Shown here: positions 1-11,404 of the stretch, in pieces
Layout: every line of letters begins with the position of its first letter
How positions within the stretch are numbered: the stretch's first letter is position 1
DNA from: Calcarisporiella thermophila CBS 279.70
Lineage: Eukaryota > Calcarisporiellomycota
Assembly: GCF_041956535.1 (NCBI RefSeq)
Contig: NW_027192210.1
Location: 256,021-320,020, forward strand
Reading direction: 5' to 3'
Length of the DNA stretch: 64,000 nt
The notes under the pieces: generated by a model
Told to the model about the DNA's origin: nothing
The model's input: the letters and a program-made list of their open reading frames with translations, nothing else
Databases searched by the model: none
Translations under genes and position numbers: made by a program

Positions 1-244
1 CTTCTCCCAGGTCTTGCCGATGTTGAGAAGGTGGATACCATCAGCACGGCGCTTGAACACATAAGGCTGCATGCGGATGTTGCAGTTCTTGGTACCAATG
101 TGGGTCTGGGCAGCCAGCATCTGCTGGATATCCTCCTCGGTGGCTATAAGGAAATCCAGCTACATTAGCAACCGCAGAGAAATCTATGAGAATTACTAAT
201 GTATTGTAAGACCTACCGTTGAGAGCAGCAGGGAACTTGGACAT
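1..244 (-). CDS. RPS0: 40S ribosomal protein uS2 (RPS0/RPSA), copy 1, 5' part only
   Basis: Small-subunit ribosomal protein uS2, a cytoplasmic 40S component. Exon 1 is 217..244 and encodes [10 protein letters not shown] 73-bp GT-AG intron follows, then exon 2 (1..143), which runs off the window edge. The exon 2 protein contains the family sequence around HIGTKNCN and ends at IGKTWEK. Exon 2 is nearly identical to exon 2 of a second copy at 53439..53581: I see 3 base differences in 143, one of them changing Phe to Tyr. The introns and flanks are unrelated. It is divergent from THO2 across 262 bp, which must hold both promoters. The 3' part of the gene lies outside the window. Confidence 0.93.
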
Positions 245-506
245 TTTCTAATCACCAAAAAAAAATAATCAATTCTCCATAATCCAGAGAACACGATATT
301 CATCCATCCATCGCGGCTTTACCTTATATCTATTCCTGTTTGCAACGGGAGTAAACCTTCTGGATATCGTCGAGCAAGAAAAGAGGAGGAGCAAAAGTGG
401 ATGCCTGCTCAATATTATAGTGCAAATCCAATTCGAACAAGCCACATACTAAAATTGAAAATTCAAGAGAGGTCAACTTTTTTTGACATTAAATGGAATA
501 ACAATA

Positions 507-3500
507 ATGGCTGACGCGATGGAGTATATTCCAAGCATCGATGTAGCGTCACTGCCATGGGGGTCGGATGGAGTGTAAGTAGTTGACGCTGAATTTAAAT
601 TTGCAAGGCGCTGACATGCTTGTCGCTCTAATAGAATTGATCAAGTAATTCAATTAATCGGGGACGACATCAACGAAGACTCCGAAGTATTACACGAGAT
701 CATACTTCAGATAGCAACGGATGCCATGCATGGAATAAAGCCTATAAATCAGGTTGCGCCATTTTTCAAGGATCTCTGTTCCAAATATCCTTGTGCTTCC
801 GAGATCGTGATTGATGCTGTGTGGACTTTGGATGTTCAGGCTGAAGTGCAGGCAAAAAAGGAATGGAAGGAGAACCTGATTGAGCTGGTCAAGGAAATAA
901 TCGTAATTATCTCTTTATGGTTGCGGCGAATTTACCTCCACTAATTTATTTCATATATTATCTAGGGGCTCGAATTTATTCCGTCTAACATTATCAAAGA
1001 AGGCTTGGAGATTGAGTTTTTACAGAATGTCGGATTATTACGTTCGGCTGAACTTTTCAATAAGAAGTCGATCCGTGTTAACACATCACTTATGTAAGCT
1101 TTTTTCTGTTTTGCTATCACTGCAACCGTATCTATAGTCGTTATTTGCAATTAGATATAAGCAACAAAAGTTCAATGTCTTTCGCGAAGAATCAGAAGGT
1201 TACTCAAAGCTAATCACTGAAATAATGGAAATACTGTCGTTGTCAGGAGATAGTGCGGACGAGTATTTTGCTGATGAGCAAGCCCATGACTTGGTATACA
1301 GTGCTTCTAAAATAACCGGTATGATTTCCCCTTCTAGTCGCTCCCCCTACCCCATAGGTAGATATTCATTTTGGTCTTTCTTTCAATAGGGTTTTTTGAG
1401 CTTGATCCGAACCGAGTGCTGGACTTGATGATAGGCATGTTTGCCGCGACTTTTGCAGCAAACTACAAGACTTCTATGCGCTATTTTCAAATTTCGAGAT
1501 ATGCCTCTAATAATATATCCCAAATTCTCGGATTCCGTTTCTCGCGGTATAACGAACAAAAGCAAGATGTACCGCAAGAGCTTTATTTTTTAGCGGCTCT
1601 TTTGATTCAGAACTCCTTGATCACGCTCGAGAGTATATGGCCCTACGTAAGTTTATGTTTTCCCCCTTTTCCCTTTTTACCCTATTCTAGCGCTTTCTAT
1701 TATATTAAATCTTGGTTTTCGTTGTCTTCCAGCTTTCGCCCACCGACGAAGGTTTTCAAGATGAATACAAACAATGGCAAAATGGCCTGGAAGAGAAGAC
1801 TAAGAGCGCCGGAATGAATGCCTTGGCGGCAGCTGGATCGCTTGAAGAATTGGATGCACCACCTAAGAAACCCTCCGCTTCGACCTTGGTAAACAAGGCC
1901 ACCAAGGACCAGCCTTTAGCTAACCAGAAGGTGGGTCTCCTCAAGGCACTCCTTGCGATTGGCGATATTTTGCACGCGGCCCCAATCCTCGACAAATTTC
2001 CATTTGTGCCGGCTGTACATCCCGATGTATGCGATCCTTTGTTTCGTGTACTGAATGAGATGATTGAGCCCCTTTATGCTTCGCTGAGACCTCTCGATGG
2101 AAGATCTTATTGTGAAGCAAAGACTGCAACCAAATTAGATCCAACCGTGGATTTGAAGTTGGCGAGGACTCGGCCTGGTCAGTATCGATTCTTTTTCGAC
2201 GACTGGAGACATGGAATTTGTCGGTGCGAACGAGTGGAGGATATATTTGAATCAATGGCTCCGTGGCTTCGCCTGATTGGGGTATCGCTCTACCGCGATC
2301 CGGTGTTTTGGTCCAAACTCTGCCGTATCGGTGGAGCGCAGCTGAAGCAAACGCTTCCCGACGACATGCGTGAGAAATGGATTACACTCGCTCGTGAGTA
2401 TATGCTGCCTGCGGTGTCTCTGTTGGGGCCAAACCCTGGTATGGTGAACGAACTTTGGGACTTTTTGCAGCATTTCGATTATCAAACACGATATGGCTTC
2501 TATGGCGAATGGAAAAACGCAACCTATCGACGATATCCGGAATTGAAGGCGATAAAAGCAATAACAGAAAAAGAAACGAAAGGGATCATGAGGTTGGTAC
2601 CACCCCCTTCCGTTTTGGAAGAACTGACCCTCCTAGGTGCAGTTTATTGACTTGACGATTTTTTTTCCTGCTATAGACGGCTCACCAAAGACAATGTGAA
2701 GATGTGTGGCCGTATGATTGCCAAAATTTCGCATTCCAACCCAACCATTGTGTTCTCCGTGGTGTTAACCCAGGTGCAGGCTTACGATAACATGATCGGG
2801 CCCGTGGTAGATGCGTGCCGCTATCTGACTGAATTTGGATATGACGCCTTGACCTGTAAGTGTTTCCCCGGTAGATCATAGGCGGAGGTTTGGAGAGAAG
2901 AATTTACATATGCTGCTTTGCGTTTGTTAGATATCATTCTTGAGGCCTTGTCGACACCGATGAAACCACGGTGGAAAGGCGATGGAATCAATCTTTCCTC
3001 CTGGCTTCAGGCCCTCTCTACTTTTTGCGGCACACTTTTCCGCAAATACTCCAATATGGACCCGGCTCCCATTCTCCAGTACATCGTCAACCAGCTTATC
3101 TCCGATCAAACTTCGGATCTAATCGTGTTGCGGGAATTGCTGAATAAGATGAGTGGCGTGGAGGCCCTGGAATCTCTGACCGAACAGCAAATTGCCGCGG
3201 GAAGCGGGGGAGATTCCCTGAGGTTGGCCGATATTTCCATGACTGAAAGCGCGCAAAGGAGCCTGAAGAGGAGCTCCCGAAGGTTATTGAAGGCATTGAC
3301 GGACACAGGGCTGACCGAGACGGTGGCGATACTATTGGCCCAATTACGACAGGTGTGCGTATTCAAGGAGACAGAGGTCGAACACGTGAAGGCACTAGGG
3401 AATCTCTATGACATGGTGAGGGTTGAGGCTGATTTTCGCGAAGATCACTTTTCCGCTGAACTGTCGTTTGTAATAGTGCCAGACCTCACTGCTGCAGTAC

Positions 3501-5892
3501 GTGGAGTTTCTCTCCCAGAATCTAAAGGGGGATGAATATGCTAAGATCTTCCCGTCCATCACACGGCTTTTCGGAGAATTCGAAATAGAGATACCCGCCG
3601 CGTTTCATATCCTTCGACCCAAGTTCTCTCACACAGCACAGGAGCCCGCCCAGCAAGAAGCACTTGTGCAAGAAATCACCGGGCTGCTTCCTGCCGAGGC
3701 GCTGAGCGTCTTCACCCCCCAATTCTTCCTGACCTTTTGGCAGCTCTCTCTCTACGACATCCATGTTCCCGAGGAGCAATACCAGGCTGTCATCGACAAG
3801 CAAAAGAAAATCATCCAGTCCATTGAGAACGGCACCACCGATTTGAATGCCGCGGCGGCGAAGAAAGAAAAAGAGCGGGCAAGCAATCTGGTCAAAGCAT
3901 TGGAGGCGGAGCTTGCGGCCCAAAAGGAGAATCACGAGCGAGTGCTGGAGCGCTTGAAGCGCGAGAAAGATGGGTGGTTTGTCCCGACCGCGAATAGGCC
4001 ATTTGTGGTCATTCAATTGATTCAGTGGTGCATCCAGCCACGGTCGGTCCTCTCCCCCATGGACGCTGCATTCTGTGCCGAATTCATCAGATTGATGCAT
4101 AGCATGGGCACCGCTTGTCTATCGACCCTGACCCTATACGACAAAGTACGATTTATTTTTGCGAGTAATGGTATCCGGAGCATAACCCACAACTCTATGC
4201 CTTTTCTTTCCCTTTAGTTATTCGGGGACCATTTGCAATGCACGATCTGCTCCTGCACCGAGGCCGAGGCCCGAGAGTATGGCCGGTTCCTGAACGCCAT
4301 CCTCTCGACCCTTTCGGCTTGGCATAAGGATAGTCGTGTCTACGAGCGAGAAGCCAAAGGCGACCGACTGCCAGGCTTTCGTAAAAAGTGGCGGACCGAC
4401 CAGACTTCTCAGATAACTCAGGACGACCTGCTCCAACACGAAGACTTTAGAGAAGTAATGGACAAGTGGCATCGCAAGCTCTATGCCGTGAGTATGGCAA
4501 GGTTGTAGTCCTGTGATCCAATCCTAACCTTTTTCACCCCTCCTACTGTAGATGTTTGTGAGGTGCTTGTCTTCAACCGAATTTACCATGGTTCGAAATG
4601 CGATCATTGTGTTACGTATGCTTGCCGGGAACTATCCCGTCATGGCCGAGCACGGGACCAAGATCGAAATCTACATTAAGAAGGTTACCAAGTCGGAGCA
4701 GGGCGATCTCAAAGTGCTAGCACAAAGCTACCAGGCCGTGTTGAATAAGGGGAGGAAGGCATGGATCACTGCTCACCAGTTTTGTCCCAAAAACCCACCG
4801 CCCCAACCCCCCTCTGCACCCGTGTCCGCAAACCAGAACCCGAAATCGGTCGGCGAGAAACGTGCCACTCCAGGAGGTGAGAAGGAAAAGGAGAAAGAGA
4901 AGGAGAAAGAGAAAGAGAAGGAAAAGGAGCGATTGGGCAAGCCTAGTGCGACTGCAACCATTAACAAGATATTGAGCAACTCGGCCACCACTGCCACTCA
5001 CGCCCCAAGCTCCGGGGTTAAATCTGCTAGTGGTGAAAATCCATCCGGTGCCAACAACGCAAAGGTAGACAGGGCGCGTGAAGAACGTCGTGGGGAGAAA
5101 CGGGGGTCTGAGTCCACGGCCTATAGAGAAGATCAAACAGCCTCCCTGCCTCTGCCTACAGGACCGGCCTCTTCTCTCCAGCAGACCTCGCTCCCGCACG
5201 AGAAGGATAAAGAGAAGGACAAGGAGAGATCAAACATGACCGCCCCAGATACTCCACGCTCCACGACCGTCGAGCGGGATCGTGAACGCGGCCGTGAACG
5301 CGATCGGGCCGAGCGAGAGCGGGACAGGGAGAGGGAAAGGGAGCGTAAGGAGGGGCGGAAAGCTGCCTCGCCGATTTCCACCTCCTCTCGGGACCGGCAA
5401 TCTCCCGCACAGCCACAAAGCTCGTCACGGGTGTCAACACCCAGGGAAGAGCCAAGGGGAACGTCTCCTCGTCGTGATCGGGAAAGAGAAAGGGAGGCGG
5501 GTGGCAGAAGAGAGAGGACAAGGGATAGGGAGAAGGAGAAGACTAGGGAAAAGGAGAAGGAAAGGGTTCGAGAGAGACCCAGGAACCCGAAACCAAATTT
5601 CGAAATGGGCGGTAGCGGTGGGGGGGGAGTTTTTGGCAGAAAACGTGGCCGAGAAGGAGAGGACCGAGAGCGAGATAAGGATAAGGACCGGGACCGCGAA
5701 AAGGACAGGGAGCGAGAGAGGGAGAAGGATAAAGAGCGAGAAAATGGAAGAGAAAAGTCGGCTGTCTCTGCCATGCCCCCCATCTCCTTCAAAGGACGAG
5801 GCTCAAGGCGCGGGGGTGAGCGCGACAGGGATCGGGAGGAGAGATTCCCCACGTCCGCCCCTATGAAGAGGAGACGAACCGATGAAACATAG
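507..5892 (+). CDS. THO2: THO complex subunit 2 (Tho2/THOC2)
   Basis: Scaffold subunit of the nuclear THO/TREX complex, which couples transcription to mRNP packaging and export. Eleven exons: 507..574, 635..902, 966..1093, 1155..1318, 1390..1646, 1733..2592, 2677..2855, 2931..3415, 3498..4145, 4218..4487, 4552..5892. They join in frame to 1,555 residues. The very conserved THOC2 block [19 protein letters not shown] spans the exon 3/4 junction (about residues 155-175), and the YIILEAL block follows intron 7. A charged coiled coil lies near residues 915-955. From about residue 1190 the tail is low-complexity and rich in Lys/Arg/Glu/Asp (KEKEKE, RDRERE), as in other THO2 C-termini, which bind nucleic acid. 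The start is the first ATG giving a continuous frame; an earlier ATG at 493 stops at once. Confidence 0.95.
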
Positions 5893-6585
5893 ACACACCC
5901 CTCTTTAATAAAATAACTTTAAATGCGTATTTTCTCTCACTCTGCCCTGTTCGGCCTTGTACTTTGTAGACGATCGCTGAGTTTATTTTCGAAAGTACTT
6001 TTTTTTTTCATCGGGGTTGTTTTTACGTGTTATCTTCAAATGCTGCTTTTATTTGAAACAGGAATGGGTGAATGTCACGCTTTCACAGACGCCTACTGAT
6101 ATTCTTCGAATGAAAAATGGATGCGACAGGTACATCGTTAATTTATCCCATTTCCTCAAAGGTGCCCATCCGTTGTTAGTCACGGACACGAGTGTAAAGC
6201 CATGAAAACTCCATTTTTGAAAGCAATATTCGAAAAACAATTAAGACCCATATCGTCAAGCGGTTATACATGTTCTACAGTGTCAGCATAATAAAAGATA
6301 TCCAAAGCAAAGCGTTGAAGGATGGTTCCTGAATAAAGCACAGATGAAATATCCAATTGCAGCATAAAAGCAATAGAGAACAAAGAGACAATATATAATA
6401 TATATAAAAGATTATATCCAATGTAATGTAAAGTATATAAGTTGAGATGAAATTAGCCGCCTTTCTCTTTCTCCTCCCCTTCTCCTCCTCCTCCGGCAAA
6501 GAGTGGCAAAGCTCAGCCAGCGAAGCAAATGCTCATGTTTAATTTTTTTTTTTGTACGCAAGGGAGCAGGAGCACCACCGGGCGA
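5893..6585. other. Intergenic, convergent 3' ends
   Basis: 693 bp between the THO2 stop and the stop of the J-domain gene on the other strand. An AATAAA-like signal (AATAAAATAA) lies about 15 bp after the THO2 stop. The rest is AT-rich with short T runs. I see no gene. Confidence 0.6.
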
Positions 6586-7703
6586 TCACATGTAAAAGCC
6601 ACCTCTATAGCGACGGGAAGATGGGGTTGGAGGCCGCATCCGTGCCGACTTTTGCCGTGGCGGCCGCGGTGCAAACTGTGCAGAGGGCACCATGCCCGGC
6701 CACGAGAACTCCATCCTCGCCCACGACAACACCCAATCTATTGCCCCAAAGAGCATGGCACCCAATTCAACCGCTTTCAAAAACCATTCCACCATCAGCC
6801 AAGCATCCCCGTATATGCGCATGATAACGAATTTAAGTTGATGATATGCAGTAGCATGTACGGAGTATCCGGTACGGAAAAGCCACATCGTCAAGGGCAG
6901 AAATGAAAGCATCCCACGCACTTGGTCGCGCCAAGAATTCAGCGAGTCGCAGAAATCGTAAAAGCCGCTGCGAAGAAACCGGCCAAAGGCCACCAGCTGA
7001 TCGCGCAGGGAGAAGAGCATTGCGCTCGTGATTTCGACCGTTTCATCGCCCATTTGGCCAAGACCGGATTCCTTGTTGGCCTCCTTTAGTGCGGCTAAAC
7101 ATCCCAGCAGGCTCATTGTATTAGCATGTGAAGAAGAAGGAAATGGCGGATCGGCTTACCAATGAGGGAAAGCACAAAGACATTAAGAATGCCTTCGAAT
7201 GAACCATTTCTTGAGAAAGCGCCCTTTTGCAAATATTCCAGAGAGAGGGATAAATCGTAGTCCTCTTTCGACCTTGGGTTCGAGAGCACACGATATGCTT
7301 CTCCCAGCTCTAGAAAAATCAAAAAGAAAGAAGGGGAGGGGAAATTAGCTCGATATCCGCATGGGGGGTGGGTGAGTGCACCTTGAACTTACTCTGAAAC
7401 GCAGCGGTTGAGTGAGGGTGCACATTTTTATCGGGGTGTAAGGCCTTGCTTCTCTGTAACAATTAAACCTGGGATTAAATCACCCTCCTTACATTTCAAC
7501 CATGGCAATAATGCAATTACATTAATATAAGCTCGTCTAATTGTGTTTGAATCGGCGCTAGCATGGACGTTTAGCACTTGATACCAAGTGGAGGCTTCAA
7601 GCACTTCCCTTATCAGATTGCTTCTGGGGCTGGTCTGCATCTCGGGAAACGATTGGACCCGGCGTCGAGACGAGTTATAGGATGCCCTGTAGAAATCGTT
7701 CAT
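6586..7703 (-). CDS. J-domain (DnaJ/Hsp40) protein with hydrophobic C-terminal half
   Basis: Probable Hsp70 co-chaperone. Four exons on the minus strand (7521..7703, 7393..7453, 7160..7309, 6586..7094) join to 300 residues. The J domain is near residues 37-105: WYQVLNVHAS begins helix I, and after intron 1 the sequence ALHPDKN carries the HPD tripeptide that stimulates Hsp70 ATPase. The AY-to-HPD spacing of seven residues is canonical and fixes the splice sites. Helix IV is EAYRVLSNP. The following part has hydrophobic, Trp/Phe-rich segments (LPLTMWLFR, WLMVEWFLKAVELGAMLFGAIDWVL). These could be membrane segments, so an organelle-membrane J protein is possible. I recognise no specific orthologue. 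Confidence 0.82.
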
Positions 7704-9554
7704 TGCGTGTGACGGCAGCGGTGAAAGAGCTCAATGTAAATGGGAGTTCGGAAGAGGAAGAATGGAAAGAGAGATAGACGATCAACTACAACCACGCACA
7801 CACACACTGCGAAGACAGGAGGGGAAAAAAAACAATAAAAGTAACAATTCTTAAAATGTGAAAAAAAAGAGATTTTTGGATTAGAAAGATAGATAGGTAG
7901 ATAACAAATGTAAATAATGTTTGTAAATGGCACAAATGAATGAAGGGGATGCGACTATTAATCACGGAAGATGCGATTAGAGCAACCCAAGGCTCCTCCG
8001 GTATGCCCTTCAAGTATGTAGATAGATTACCGTGATAGATGTGGGGATTTCGAATCAAGGGAAATTACAAAGCGAGAGAAGTGAAATGAATTCCCTATTT
8101 TGTTGCAGTGATGATAGGAATAGAGTCTTATTTTTGCCAGTGCTACTGGAGAATAGCAAAGGCCGTTGAGAAATGTGAATAGAGAGGTTTCGGGTTTCAA
8201 ATCGGCTTTGAAATCTTCGAGATAACACGCTAATACAATTATCGGAATTAATGGCCGAAGCTTGTTCATATTTCACGTGATTCTTCGATAGATACTCAAA
8301 ACACATATATGAGCCTCTTGCTCTTGACCGATGGCTCCATCACATCGAAACCCTGCGGTAACCTCAGCATTAATATAGGTTGAGCTGTACTCTGCTGAGA
8401 TTACCCTGGTTTCTTCTCAAAGTGGAAGCAGTAACGAAGAATTGGAGGGATGGAATTGGTGAATGACGGCCAGCTTCTTAGGGCGGGGTCAAAGCTGCTC
8501 AGAATGCGACTATAGATATGCTTTGCTTAGGGCTTTCTAGTTCATGGAAGAAACCATGAATTCATCCCGAAAGTACCAAGTTTATCATTGATCATGGCTA
8601 ACAGCCGGTGCTCTAGACTTGATACATCTAACTGCAAACCACCGAAGAATTTACAGGGGGAGCCCAAAAGACTGGCCTATACATCATTCTCGTGCCCTCC
8701 TCTACCATGTTAGCCAAATCTTCTTTAGATCATAGCTCTACTATTGACATTTGACTTGGAGAGATAGAATAAGAATTTGAGGGGCATCAACCCTTGGCTA
8801 TGTGTTCCGCGAGAGCAAATTGCTTTATCTTCTTACAATCCCTATCAACCTTATAAAGCAACGAGAAATTGGCTGTATCTGCTATCTCACCATGATAACG
8901 AGAAATTGCAACAGAGACGCTTCTTGGGTCTAGAGCATAATTAACTCTTTCACTGCTGTAGATCCATTAAAGACGCATGGGTATATGCGTGTGGGGTTAA
9001 GCGCGTGTGTGAATGAAGGGGAGGCGAGATTTAGCCATTTAATAGCCTTTATTTCAGCATCGAATCACGTAGCTCGGACCCGAGATAAGGCCACCCAACG
9101 ATGAGAAGATTCTTGCTTTTCATAGCTCGAAATGCAGGCAGTCGTCATTTAGAGGAATTGTGGAGCTGGCCTCCGGAACCCATTGCGTGCCAATTGGGGC
9201 CCGGTTTCCGGGTTCAAAGCTGCACTCTAGCATCGCGGCCTATTAGTTGAAGGCTCCTCCCGCCGAAGTGCTCAAAAGCGGTCGGCTGCATCGTGCGCTG
9301 ATGGGCGAGGTTTAGATAGGCCCTTCCGAAACGCGGGCCAGCTGCAGGAGACCACATCACGGCCTTCTTAAAAGTCGAGTTTTTTGCTGAGTTGGAATCC
9401 TGCGGTGGCGTAGAGATCTACTGTTCCATATTTTAAACGCCGACGAGCTTCGTACAGGAGCCTTGCAAACATGGAGTGTATTTAAGGCATTTTCCTAGGT
9501 TGGGCAAAGCACGTTTCTCTTGATCTCCACATCCCCCCTCCCGCCCCTCCTACC
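7704..9554. other. Long gene-free stretch (1.85 kb)
   Basis: No open frame here has family resemblance, credible codon use or a consistent set of splice sites. The left part is AT-rich with a CA/TG-rich run near 7790-7810. The right third (about 9060-9450) is more GC-rich. It separates the divergent promoters of the J-domain gene and the small secreted protein gene. It may be regulatory DNA or old decayed sequence. Confidence 0.5.
9477..9486 (+). promoter_or_regulatory. TATA-like box of the small secreted protein gene
   Basis: TGTATTTAAG lies about 75 bp upstream of the ATG at 9555, a normal distance for a fungal core promoter. This is inferred from position and sequence only. Confidence 0.35.
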
Positions 9555-9845
9555 ATGGCCGCTCGATCATTTCTCGCCATCTCTCTCTCCGCGCTCGCGC
9601 TATGCCTGCTCCTGCTGGTTCCTTCCGTCAGTGCGGCCGCGGCCCTCCCCAAGGAATCCGAAGAGAAGCTGGCCGCAGAGTTAGTGCCCAACGCGCTTCG
9701 CTCCGATTACGGGCTGATCCGGCGTGTGCTGAGAGAGCATGATTACAACTTATCGCCAAAGGAGCTAAAGAATGTGCAAAGTAAAATAGCACAGCTGCTA
9801 CATGCCAAACGAGATGTGCTAGCCGAGGTCCTTGCAGACCCCTGA
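9555..9845 (+). CDS. Small secreted or membrane-inserted protein, 96 aa
   Basis: Single-exon ORF. Residues 1-28 form a clear signal peptide or anchor: MAARS, then a Leu/Ala-rich core (ISLSALALCLLLLV), then PSVSAAAA with a plausible cleavage site after VSA. The mature part of about 70 residues is charged and helical (EEKLAAELV, RRVLREHDYNLSPKELKNVQSK) and has no cysteines, which argues against a disulfide-rich effector. The start has a good context (CTACCATGG). It sits alone after a long non-coding stretch. I do not recognise a family. Confidence 0.7.
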   Translation: MAARSFLAISLSALALCLLLLVPSVSAAAALPKESEEKLAAELVPNALRSDYGLIRRVLREHDYNLSPKELKNVQSKIAQLLHAKRDVLAEVLADP

Positions 9846-10086
9846 AAAACAATAGCCCTCGCTCTCCTTGAGAGTCGCACCCCTCTCCATCCCCTCCCCG
9901 TTTGAGAGCATTCTGAGCCCCAGACCCCACTCGTGCTTGTATATACAACTTCTCCGCATACGCCTATATACACATTGTTTATTTTCTTTTGTAAAGCTCT
10001 CCCATTCTATTAATGTACCAATACAATGAACATACGGTCAAAAGACATAAACTCTCTCTTTCTCTATTTCTCTATCAAAGAGGTCG

Positions 10087-11154
10087 TCATACAGAACCAA
10101 TGGCCTTCGTCGTGTGTTTTTCCGCGGCGAATCTATGAAAACGGTTGGCATAGTTGGTGTGGGCACTCACGGGCATCCCCAGATAGCGGCTCACATCTAT
10201 AGCCCTCACCCGCTCGCCATAATCCTCCCTCAGCCCAACCTCTCCCATGGCCCGCGCCCCCACTATAGCTCGAAATAGCACGGCCAAAGTCCAATCCTGG
10301 GGGGTATAGTACAACCGGATATCTGCAGATGGGTTACGGAGCAATTTGCTCACCGTCTCTGTCTCTGCGAGGGCCGGAGCGCACAGATGAATGCTGTCGG
10401 GCCACTCCTTGGGGGAGAGATGGCCTAGCGCCTCTACCAGGTGCCGACATCCCAGTGAATGGGAAACAATGCGAATTTTGTCGTACTCCTCCCTTAGTCG
10501 CAGCAGCCTTAATGCCAGGGCTTCTGCACGTTCGGTGCTCTCCTTTTGTGCCTGGTGGTATTGGAAAGCAAGCCTTGCGGCATGGAGCCCAACATCCACA
10601 ACCAGAGCCCCGGCTATCGAAGCCAATGAAGGGAAGCGTAATTTACGTAGGGCTATCCAGCTCTGTCCCGCAAGATACGCGATGCTTCCGAGAGCTGCGA
10701 ATGGCATCGCGGTATAGGGAGAAATGGCCCCCGAAGGCCATGAATATCCAAGTGATTGAGGCGACCAGCCGTGAGAGAGAACCAGGAGGTGATGTGAATG
10801 CAGCCAGTCCGAGAAATTGTCTACCGTTTCCCCCTGCGCCAAAAAGCCTAATCATCCCTGGTTAGAGCCATTCTGGAACGGGGGCGAGCATGACCAGTGA
10901 GTAAAAAAAAAACACAAACCTTTGATATAGAGAGTCACCTCTTTTTCATGTGCTGGCTGCGACGGCCGTGATAGTACTTGTAGACGAGGCAGGAGGATGA
11001 ATGCCTTGGCTAGATGCTTGCTTGCCATACAACTCTGACAATCTTGTCGAATCCACGATCCTCCGAGTCTCGACAGAGTCCTCTCAAAAATGGCCCTGAC
11101 ATCTAATGGCTTAGTCAAATTGGGTGGCAATGGTTTTCGAGTATTTCCGTTCAT
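10087..11154 (-). CDS. Alpha/beta-hydrolase, lipase/DUF726-like
   Basis: Two exons (10920..11154 and 10087..10847) join in frame to 331 residues. The 72-bp intron has a poly-T tract and GATTAG at its 3' end. The fold is suggested by a strand followed by SHGW (a possible oxyanion region), by IRIVSHSLGCR with the nucleophile-elbow Ser (SxSxG-like SHSLG), by a possible acid in YTPQDW, and by a late His in VSAHTNYANRF. The segment YIKGFLAQGE followed by YSWPSG resembles DUF726 proteins (yeast Mil1, human TMCO4), but I cannot confirm this. The middle part (about residues 110-150) is hydrophobic and may contact membrane. The substrate is unknown. Confidence 0.7.
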
Positions 11155-11404
11155 TAGAATTTTTTTCCCCTAAATACCCCTTTCCAGCTAATAAAAGATG
11201 GGGTTGTATCCTGTCCAGGCCACCACGGTCCTCGACATGGTAAAGCTCTTCATTGAAGAGCGTTCTTTGTTGCGACCAGCAACTCCTCCGGGAATATCCA
11301 GAATTTATCGTGTTTGACAAAACATTTGTGGTTTTAGACTGGAAATGAATTTCCCTCAACTCTATATGCAGTGTTCATGGAAAGAATTTATTCTAGGTTG
11401 CTTT

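Noticed and set aside
5133-5852. 239-codon open frame on the minus strand
   Set aside because: Antisense shadow of the THO2 charged tail; its Ser/Leu/Arg repeats mirror the RE/RD/KE codons.
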